Assembly (NCBI RefSeq): GCF_025847205.1
Contig: NZ_JAOYTH010000004.1
Location: 124,001 to 188,000 of the forward strand
Direction: 5' to 3'
DNA length: 64,000 nt
Source of the DNA: Pararhizobium sp. YC-54
GTDB taxonomy: Bacteria > Pseudomonadota > Alphaproteobacteria > Rhizobiales > Rhizobiaceae
Shown here: in pieces, positions 58,157-64,000 of the stretch
Layout of the letters: each line of letters begins with the position of its first letter
Numbering within the stretch: the stretch's first letter is position 1
Position numbers and translations under genes: made by a program
The notes under the pieces: model-generated
The model's database searches: none
The model's input: the letters and a program-made list of their open reading frames with translations, nothing else
What the model was told of the DNA's origin: nothing

Positions 58157-59065
58157 ATGGATGACTTACAGGCGAGGCTGGCGTCACTGCGGGATGACAC
58201 CGAAGCCTTTATCGCGCTTTACGATCAGCGGGATCGCCTGCGTTATGCCAACCGGGCTTTTCGCGCGGCCTTTGCGCTGGATGATACGGAGACGCCGCTC
58301 TGGCCGGACCTGATGCGGCGCAATCATGCCCTCGGCCGCGGCACGGTGATCTGCGTGCCGGATTTTGAGGCCTGGATCGTCTCGGCGCAATCGCGGCGCG
58401 GCAAGATCCCCTTCAGGGCCTTCGAGACCGATCTTGTCGACGGCCGCTGGCTGTGGATGACCGAGACCGTCGACCGCAGCGGCTGGATGCTGTGCATTGC
58501 CAACGACATCACCCATCTGCGCGCCGACGAACGCGCCCTCAGGCAGGATCGCGATTTTGCGCTGAAGGCATCGCAGACAGACGAACTGACCGGCATTTCC
58601 AACCGCCGCTACATGATGGCGCAGCTGGAACAGATGATCCGCAGCCAGCCGGCGGACGGGCCGGTCAGCGGCTGCATCTCCATTCTCGATATCGATTTCT
58701 TCAAGGGCATCAACGATCTGTACGGCCATCAGACCGGCGACGACATCCTTTTGGATTTCGCCCGGCGCGTCCATCCGATCGTCCGGCGGCACGATTGTTT
58801 CGGGCGCATCGGCGGCGAGGAGTTCATGCTGATCTTCCCGGAGACGACGCTGGCCGAAGGCGAGTGGATCGTCCACCGGGTGCTGGAAGCGGTGCGCACG
58901 GCCCGCCCGCTGCTGTCGGCGCCGCTGTTTTCCTATACCTGCTCGGCCGGCATTACTGCCTTGCAGCCGGGCGAAACGGCGAAGGAGCTCTATGCACGCG
59001 CCGATGCGGCCCTTTACGATGCCAAGCATTCCGGGCGGGACCGGATGGCGGTTGGCGCGCGCTGA
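58157..59065 (+). CDS. Diguanylate cyclase with N-terminal PAS-like domain
   Basis: The 302-residue cytosolic protein makes cyclic di-GMP from two GTP. Residues about 10-125 look like a PAS sensor (AFIALYDQRDRLRYANRAFRAAF). The GGDEF domain begins at DELTGISNRRYM (142-153) and has the active-site GGEEF at 219-223, so it should be catalytic. The inhibitory I-site RxxD is present as R210 and D213, five residues before GGEEF, which predicts product feedback. No membrane segment is seen. It is a single-gene unit; the ribosome site is weak. Confidence 0.92.
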   Translation: MDDLQARLASLRDDTEAFIALYDQRDRLRYANRAFRAAFALDDTETPLWPDLMRRNHALGRGTVICVPDFEAWIVSAQSRRGKIPFRAFETDLVDGRWLWMTETVDRSGWMLCIANDITHLRADERALRQDRDFALKASQTDELTGISNRRYMMAQLEQMIRSQPADGPVSGCISILDIDFFKGINDLYGHQTGDDILLDFARRVHPIVRRHDCFGRIGGEEFMLIFPETTLAEGEWIVHRVLEAVRTARPLLSAPLFSYTCSAGITALQPGETAKELYARADAALYDAKHSGRDRMAVGAR

Positions 59066-59097
59066 CTTATACCAAGTCTCATCACCGAGACTTGATA

Positions 59098-59382
59098 CTA
59101 TTGCGTCAGCCCTTCAAGGCCGGGTGCAGTCCGGGTCACCGCGACCTCGGTGATCTCGTAATCGGCAACACCATGGATGGTGAACGGGTCTACTGCCACG
59201 ATCGCCTCGATTTCGGCCCGGGTGCCGCGTGCAAGAATCACGCCGCCGGTGCGCGGGTTCTTCCGCCCCGATGCGAGGAAAACACCCCTGTCATAGCCGT
59301 TCTTTACCCAGTCCATGTGCGGTTCGATATGACGATCCACCTCGGAGAGTTCGGCCGTGTAGGTCAGCGACAAGATGAACAT
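59098..59382 (-). CDS. YciI family protein
   Basis: The 94-residue protein has the YCII dimeric ferredoxin-like fold: MFILSLTYTAELSEVDRHIEPHMDWVKNGYDRG, with a His-Asp pair typical of the family, then FLASGRKNPRTGGVILARG and a C-terminal DPFTIHGVADYEITE. No activity is established for most members. It starts 2 bases after the pabC stop and so belongs to the pabB-pabC transcript, which hints at, but does not prove, a folate-related or housekeeping role. Confidence 0.85.
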   Translation of the reverse strand: MFILSLTYTAELSEVDRHIEPHMDWVKNGYDRGVFLASGRKNPRTGGVILARGTRAEIEAIVAVDPFTIHGVADYEITEVAVTRTAPGLEGLTQ

Positions 59383-59384
59383 GG

Positions 59385-60014
59385 TCAGTTCCCCGGTAAG
59401 AGTTGGGCGCGGATCATTCCGCGCAGCGAGTTGCCCATATAGAGGGTGCCGGTTTGCAGGTCGGCGAGCGTCAGGCGCTGGACGCGGGCGCGGCGCGCGC
59501 AGATCATTTCGGTCCGCAGCACACCGGCCAGCAGACCGCAGGCGATCGGCGGTGTCTTCAGGATAGCTGAGCCATCATCGAGAAAGATCGAGGTAATGGT
59601 TCCCTCGCAGGGCGCGCCCCTCTCGTTGAGCAGCAGGACTTCATCCGCCTCCGCCGCCGGATATTCGGCGCGGGCTGCCTCATAGATGTCGCGCCGGGTG
59701 GTTTTGTGGCGCAGCAGCTTATCGGTGGAATCAAGACGGGCCGTGGCGACCGCCACCCGCCAGATGGTTTCTTCCGGCAAGGGGGAGAACGGTGCGGTGG
59801 TGATGGCGATTTCGCCGGCGGGGCTAAGTGTCAGGCGGACGCGGAGGGGTACACTTTCCCCAAGCACCTCCGAAAGCTTTTCCGCCGCTTTGTCCGCCCC
59901 TGGAAAACCCAGCCGTCCTGCCGAGCGCTTCAGCCGGGCGAGATGCAGCCGCAGGCGGACGATGCCGGTTCCCGGTTCCCATCGCATCGTTTCGATCAGC
60001 GAGAAATCGCTCAT
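59385..60014 (-). CDS. pabC: Aminodeoxychorismate lyase-like class IV aminotransferase
   Basis: PabC releases pyruvate from 4-amino-4-deoxychorismate to give 4-aminobenzoate for folate. The 209 residues are short for the family; the N terminus runs MSDFSLIETMRWEPGTGIVRLRLHLARLKRSA. The PLP lysine is likely in KLLRHKTTRRDIYEAA, and EVLLLNERGAPCEGTITSIF is the class IV motif. The ATG at 60014 overlaps the pabB stop (ATGA). I infer the activity mostly from coupling to pabB. Confidence 0.85.
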   Translation of the reverse strand: MSDFSLIETMRWEPGTGIVRLRLHLARLKRSAGRLGFPGADKAAEKLSEVLGESVPLRVRLTLSPAGEIAITTAPFSPLPEETIWRVAVATARLDSTDKLLRHKTTRRDIYEAARAEYPAAEADEVLLLNERGAPCEGTITSIFLDDGSAILKTPPIACGLLAGVLRTEMICARRARVQRLTLADLQTGTLYMGNSLRGMIRAQLLPGN

Positions 60015-61168
60015 CGGTCGATCCAGGTATCGCCGACAGCGAAGCGGGCTTTGAGCAGGCATTCCTCATATTCGGCTTCGGCAGTCGAATCGAAGACGAT
60101 GCCGCCGCCGACATTGAAGATGGCCTCGCCGTCCGGAAAAAGAGACAGCGTGCGGATGGCGACGTTGAAACGCATCGTACCGTCAGGCGCGATGAAGCCG
60201 ATCGAGCCGCAATAGGCATCGCGGGGCCCGTCTTCGAGGTCGTGCAGGATTTCCATCGCCCGCATTTTGGGCGCGCCGGTCACCGATCCGCAGGGAAAGA
60301 GCGCCTCGAAAATCTCGGCAATGCCGATGTCGGGCAGCAGTTTTGCGCGGACATGGCTGACCATCTGGTGCACGGTCGGATAGGTCTCGATGTCGAACAG
60401 CTTTGGCACATCGAGTGTGCCGACCTCTGTTATGCGGGAAATATCGTTGCGCAAAAGGTCGACGATCATGCGGTTTTCGGCCTGGGATTTTGGGTCTTCC
60501 CGCATTTCGCGGATCAGGTCCTGATCCTCCGCAGGCGTTGCGCCGCGCCGCGCCGTGCCCTTCATCGGATGCGTCTCGATCCAGCCGTCCTTGTCGATGC
60601 GGAAGAACAATTCGGGCGAGCGCGACAGGAGAATAGGCCCCCCGAGCGAAACCAGCGCGCCGTATTTCACGGGCTGCCGTTCGATCAGCGACCAGAAGGC
60701 GGCCAGCGGATCGCCATTCCAGCGGGCGTTGACCTGCATGGTCAGGTTGGCCTGATAACAATCGCCCTGCCGCAGATGCAGATGCAGCCGGTCGAAGCGC
60801 TTCTTGTAGGCGTCGAAGTTCCAGCTGGCGCGGGGTTCGCTGATGAAGGCTTCGTTCTCGATGCGGCGCCGTGGTTCTGCAAATGCACTCTGTTCAGCGG
60901 GGCCATCGAACACGCCAAACGACATCAGCGGCGTGCGGCGGTTTTCCTCGGCGAAGGGGGCGAGCTTTTTCTCGAACAGATGCCCCGCCTCGTAGCTCAT
61001 GAAACCGGCCAGCCATTTTCCAGCCTTGTGGGCGGCATCCATATCCTTGAGGCCGCGCCAGAATTCCGCTTTCGTCTGTGCCGTGATGACGCGTAGCGGC
61101 TCGGCAAAGACCGTCGTCCTGTCTTCGCTGTCGTCCCGGAACAGGACATAGGGGCCGGTGTCGCTCAT
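60011..61168 (-). CDS. pabB: Aminodeoxychorismate synthase component I
   Basis: PabB joins ammonia to chorismate to form 4-amino-4-deoxychorismate. The 385 residues are a chorismate-binding domain with QGDCYQANLTMQV, SPELFF, ETHPMKGTARRG, ENRMIVDLLRND and FPCGSVTGAPKMRAME, all typical of PabB/TrpE-type enzymes. The KGT motif is present, as in PabB and in TrpE-like enzymes. No glutaminase subunit (pabA) is adjacent. Start chosen at the ATG at 61168; a GTG at 61177 is possible. pabC overlaps the end. Confidence 0.92.
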   Translation of the reverse strand: MSDTGPYVLFRDDSEDRTTVFAEPLRVITAQTKAEFWRGLKDMDAAHKAGKWLAGFMSYEAGHLFEKKLAPFAEENRRTPLMSFGVFDGPAEQSAFAEPRRRIENEAFISEPRASWNFDAYKKRFDRLHLHLRQGDCYQANLTMQVNARWNGDPLAAFWSLIERQPVKYGALVSLGGPILLSRSPELFFRIDKDGWIETHPMKGTARRGATPAEDQDLIREMREDPKSQAENRMIVDLLRNDISRITEVGTLDVPKLFDIETYPTVHQMVSHVRAKLLPDIGIAEIFEALFPCGSVTGAPKMRAMEILHDLEDGPRDAYCGSIGFIAPDGTMRFNVAIRTLSLFPDGEAIFNVGGGIVFDSTAEAEYEECLLKARFAVGDTWIDR

Positions 61169-61187
61169 GCTGTTCACGCTGGTGTCC

Positions 61188-61219
61188 GCATGGATCCTCG
61201 GGTCAAGCCCGAGGATGAC
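61188..61219 (+). repeat. Palindromic repeat, copy 1
   Basis: A 32-base unit with an internal hairpin ATCCTCGGG-TCAAG-CCCGAGGAT, flanked by GCATGG and GAC. It occurs again in inverted orientation at 61282-61313, with 31 of 32 bases identical. It has the look of the short palindromic intergenic repeats spread through Rhizobiaceae genomes. Confidence 0.8.
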
Positions 61220-61281
61220 GGAGAATGAAAGTGCCTTTGGAGTTGCGGCGACAGGTTTCCAGTCAGCCAGGCCCGCGGATT

Positions 61282-61313
61282 GTCATCCTCGGGCCTGACC
61301 CGAGGATCCATGC
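61282..61313 (-). repeat. Palindromic repeat, copy 2 (inverted)
   Basis: The reverse complement of this unit matches copy 1 except for one base in the hairpin loop. The two copies face each other across 62 bases, between the pabB start and the end of the oligopeptidase gene, so together they could form a long hairpin in any transcript crossing the gap. Confidence 0.8.
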
Positions 61314-61358
61314 CGGAACCTGTGAAACATGCTTTCATATCCTGCATCCGCCCAGAAC

Positions 61359-63218
61359 TTATGCCCTATCAAGCGCTTCCAGCTCGTCGATCAGCCCTTC
61401 CAGCATCGACAGGCCCTGTGCCCAGAACGACGGGTCGGTGGCGTCCAGCCCGAAAGGCGCGAGCAGTTCGGAATGATGCTTGGTGCCGCCGGCCTTCAGG
61501 AGCTCGAAATACTTCTGCTGGAAACCGGTCTCCGCTTGCCTGTAGACAGCATAGAGCGAGTTCACCAGGCAATCGCCGAAGGCATAGGCGTAGACGTAGA
61601 ACGGCGAGTGGATGAAATGGGGGATATAGGCCCAGTAGGTCTCGTAGCCTTCGGAAATCCGGATGGCCGGGCCAAGGCTTTCCTCCTGCACCGACAGCCA
61701 GAGTTGGCCGATATCGTCGGCGGTCAGCTCGCCTTGTTTGCGGGCGGTGTGAACCTTGCGCTCGAATTCGTAGAAGGCGATCTGGCGCACAACGGTGTTG
61801 ATCATGTCCTCGACCTTCTGGGCGAGCATGGCCTTGCGTTCGCGCTTGTCCTTGGTCTTGTCGAGCAGCGCGCGGAAGGTCAGCATTTCGCCGAAGACGG
61901 AGGCGGTTTCGGCCAGCGTCAGCGGCGTCGAGGCCATCAGCGCGCCCTGGCCGCCGGCCAGAACCTGATGGACGCCATGGCCGAGTTCGTGGGCAAGCGT
62001 CATCACGTCGCGCGGCTTGCCCATGTAGTTGACCAGCACGTAAGGGTGCGCCGACGGCACGGTCGGGTGTGCGAAGGCGCCCGGCGCTTTGCCTGGACGT
62101 ACCGGCGCATCGATCCAGCCGCCGTCGAAGAAGCGGCGGGCGATATCGGCCATCTCCGGCGCAAAGCCGCTATAGGCCGACAGCACGGTTTCCTTGGCTG
62201 CGCTCCACGGGATCAGCGTTGTCGGCGTTTCCGGCAGTGGCGCGTTGCGATCCCAGAATTCCATCTGTTCCATGCCGAGCCACTTGGCTTTCATCGCATA
62301 ATAGCGGTGCGACAGGCGCGGATAGGCTTGCCTGACGGCGGCGGCGAGTGCATCGACCACGTCGCGCTCGACGCGGTTGGCCAGATGGCGGCTGTCGGCG
62401 ATATCGGTAAAGCCGCGCCAGCGGTCGGAAATTTCCTTGTCCTTGGCGAGCGTGTTGGTGATCAGCGTGAAGGTGCGGATATTGTCCTTGAAGGTCTTGG
62501 CCAGGGCCGTGGCGGCTTTCTTCCGTGTCGCGGGATCGGCTTCCTGCAGCATGCTCAGCGTCACTTCGAGCGGCAGCGCCTCGCCATCGATATCGAAGGT
62601 CAACGACGCCATGGTCTCGTCGAACAGGCGGTTGAAGGCGCTGGCGCCGGTCATGGATTTTTCGAGGAACAGCTGCTCGATCTTGTCGTCGAGCTGGTAG
62701 GGCTTGTCCATGCGCAGATCGACGATCCACGGCTTGTAATGCGCCGCCAGCACATCGATTTCGAGCGCTTTGTCGATGACGGCGTCATCGATCCGGTTCA
62801 TTTCCAGCGCGAAGAACAGGAGATGGCTTGCCATGTCGGTGAGCTTGGCCTGGGCGTCACCATAGAGCTTGCCGTTGGCCGGATTGGAGGTGTCGGAGAA
62901 ATAGGTGAGGCCGGCGAAGGAGCCGATCTTGCCCATCAGGTCCTCGAGGACTTCGTATTCCCGCACTGCCGCCCCGATGCCGCCGTCACCGGCAAGCGTT
63001 GCTGCATTCGCCAGCTTGCCCTTCCATTTGGTCTCGAACGCTTTGGACAGCGTGTCTGCCTTTTCGAGGTCGCCGAGATATTCCGTTGAGGTCGCCGAGG
63101 GGTAGAGATCTTCCAGCTTCCAGGAGGGCAGGTCGCCAAGTTCGGCCGCATGGGCGCCACCCGCCGAAGCGGCCATGGTGATGCGCGAGGATGTCTGGGA
63201 GCCGGGAAAATGATGCAT
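61359..63218 (-). CDS. M3 family oligoendopeptidase (PepF-like)
   Basis: The 619-residue zinc peptidase degrades short peptides in the cytosol. The metal site HELGH is at 410-414, with the third ligand E437 in LAETASVFGE. The C-terminal YIPHFIHSPFYVYAYAFGDCLVNSLY is typical of the PepF branch (M3B). The N terminus contains AELGDLPSWKLEDLYPS, the usual start of the family fold; the 25 residues before it are unusual and the ATG at 63173 is an alternative start. Monocistronic; the upstream 200 bases hold its promoter and that of the response regulator. Confidence 0.92.
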   Translation of the reverse strand: MHHFPGSQTSSRITMAASAGGAHAAELGDLPSWKLEDLYPSATSTEYLGDLEKADTLSKAFETKWKGKLANAATLAGDGGIGAAVREYEVLEDLMGKIGSFAGLTYFSDTSNPANGKLYGDAQAKLTDMASHLLFFALEMNRIDDAVIDKALEIDVLAAHYKPWIVDLRMDKPYQLDDKIEQLFLEKSMTGASAFNRLFDETMASLTFDIDGEALPLEVTLSMLQEADPATRKKAATALAKTFKDNIRTFTLITNTLAKDKEISDRWRGFTDIADSRHLANRVERDVVDALAAAVRQAYPRLSHRYYAMKAKWLGMEQMEFWDRNAPLPETPTTLIPWSAAKETVLSAYSGFAPEMADIARRFFDGGWIDAPVRPGKAPGAFAHPTVPSAHPYVLVNYMGKPRDVMTLAHELGHGVHQVLAGGQGALMASTPLTLAETASVFGEMLTFRALLDKTKDKRERKAMLAQKVEDMINTVVRQIAFYEFERKVHTARKQGELTADDIGQLWLSVQEESLGPAIRISEGYETYWAYIPHFIHSPFYVYAYAFGDCLVNSLYAVYRQAETGFQQKYFELLKAGGTKHHSELLAPFGLDATDPSFWAQGLSMLEGLIDELEALDRA

Positions 63219-63422
63219 GGACGGTCACTCTTTTTGTCGATGCCGGCCCGGTTTCGAGCGGCGAAGCAGAGGGCGGATATGGGGCCATGACCTAACGTCG
63301 GCAATGGATAAAATGCAAGCATTTCTCAAAAGAGGATTTTCAGGCCTTTCTGACAGGAATGCTTCTCACGATACGGCACATGATGTGGCGATCGGGTTCT
63401 ACGCGGAAAGCAGGAGGCCTTC

Positions 63423-64000
63423 ATGACATCCCAAATTCTCGTCATCGATGACGATCCGGTCCAGCGCCGGCTGCTGACGAACATGATCGAGCGTCTCGGT
63501 CATATCGCCCATCTCGCCGACAATGGCCGCAGCGGACTTGAACTGCTGGAGCGCAAGCGCGGGCTGATCAGCGTCATCCTGCTCGACCTGATGATGCCGG
63601 AAATGAACGGCCACGGTTTTCTCGAAGCGATCGCCGAGCGCGGCATCGATACGCCGGTCATCGTGCAGACGGGGCAGGGCGGTATCGAAACCGTGGTCCT
63701 TGCCATGCAGGCCGGCGCCTTCGATTTCGTCGTCAAGCCGGTGTCGCCCGAGCGGCTCTCGGTCGCCATCACCAACGCGTTGAAAATGGACCACCGCGAA
63801 AGCAGGGGCCGTGCGCCAAAACGCTCGCGCAGCGGTTCCGTCGGCTTCGAGGATGTCGTTTCGGCAAGCCCGGCGATGATCCGCGTGCTCGACCTTGCGC
63901 GGCGCGCGGCGCAGTCCAACATCCCGATCGTGCTCGAAGGTGAATCCGGCGTCGGCAAGGAAATGGTCGCCCGCGCCATCCAGCATGCGAGCGAACGTGC
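63423..64000 (+). CDS. NtrC-type response regulator, cut by the window edge
   Basis: The first 192 residues are visible. A receiver domain occupies about 1-125: acidic D9-D11 in VIDDDP, phospho-acceptor D55 in LLDLMMPEMNG and K105 in VVKPVSPE. After a basic linker, a sigma-54-interaction AAA+ domain starts (FEDVVSASPAMIRVLDLARRAA) with Walker A GESGVGKE at 173-180. A perfect AGGAGG site lies just upstream of the ATG. The DNA-binding helix-turn-helix should be beyond the edge. No sensor kinase is seen in the window. Confidence 0.9.
   Translation, partial: MTSQILVIDDDPVQRRLLTNMIERLGHIAHLADNGRSGLELLERKRGLISVILLDLMMPEMNGHGFLEAIAERGIDTPVIVQTGQGGIETVVLAMQAGAFDFVVKPVSPERLSVAITNALKMDHRESRGRAPKRSRSGSVGFEDVVSASPAMIRVLDLARRAAQSNIPIVLEGESGVGKEMVARAIQHASER

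Noticed and set aside
61329..63089. 586-codon plus-strand open frame
   Set aside because: Antisense to the M3 oligopeptidase, which carries its zinc motif.

Overview
The window is chromosomal DNA of an alphaproteobacterium, almost certainly a member of the Rhizobiaceae (Rhizobium, Agrobacterium, Allorhizobium or a close relative). The evidence is the high G+C coding style, a glgP-glgB pair, a homospermidine synthase, a Brucella-type Omp10 lipoprotein, a CpdR-type receiver protein, a MmgR/suhB-type small RNA and a ROSE-like leader ahead of a small heat-shock gene. I see no insertion sequence, prophage, CRISPR array or rRNA. Nearly all of it reads as core or shell chromosome with dense, intact genes. 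Both ends cut genes: glgB on the left and a sigma-54-type response regulator on the right.

Layout. 1-3.7 kb: glycogen phosphorylase coupled to branching enzyme. 3.9-5.1 kb: an orphan Tad/von Willebrand A protein. 5.3-12 kb: a three-gene cassette with two transglutaminase-fold proteins (one fused to DUF2126) and a circularly permuted ATP-grasp/alpha-E fusion, a widespread but functionally unassigned peptide ligase/peptidase-like system. 12.1-18.9 kb: small stress and detoxification genes (peroxiredoxin-like, VOC, DUF1579, DUF899, GFA) with two MarR regulators beside clear palindromic operators, and an atypical cation diffusion facilitator. 19.2-24.6 kb: ilvD, tRNA-Val, cpdR, an N-formylglutamate amidohydrolase, a MmgR-like small RNA and hisN. 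24.6-29.6 kb: a lipase-like hydrolase, hsp20 with a heat-shock promoter and RNA thermometer, an SBF-like transporter with a divergent LysR gene, and threonine aldolase. 30.2-36.5 kb: gltB-gltD (glutamate synthase). 36.6-43.5 kb: envelope functions (SGNH protein, lytic transglycosylase, GalU, beta-barrel, NfeD/SPFH pair). 43.6-45.5 kb: queC-queD-queE behind a preQ1-I riboswitch. 45.5-51.5 kb: hemH, a 5'-nucleotidase/LysM fusion, omp10, homospermidine synthase and a small secreted protein. 51.7-57.9 kb: the full route from 4-hydroxyphenylpyruvate to fumarate and acetoacetate (hppD, hmgA, fahA, maiA) with an embedded metallo-beta-lactamase-fold gene and MarR and Lrp-type regulators. 58.2-64 kb: a diguanylate cyclase, a YciI protein, pabC-pabB, an M3 oligopeptidase and the truncated response regulator.

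How the parts work together: many neighbours are translationally coupled by 1-4 base overlaps (glgP/glgB, queC/queD/queE, hmgA/MBL/fahA, pabB/pabC), so these are real operons. Regulation can be read in several places: the preQ1 riboswitch, a ROSE-like thermometer with an RpoH promoter, MarR palindromes, and a set of strong intrinsic terminators. The best candidates for unexplored biology are the transglutaminase/ATP-grasp/alpha-E cassette and the metallo-beta-lactamase-fold gene coupled inside the tyrosine catabolic operon. Start codons were chosen by Shine-Dalgarno match, family length and overlaps. All family names come from recognition by eye, not from a search.
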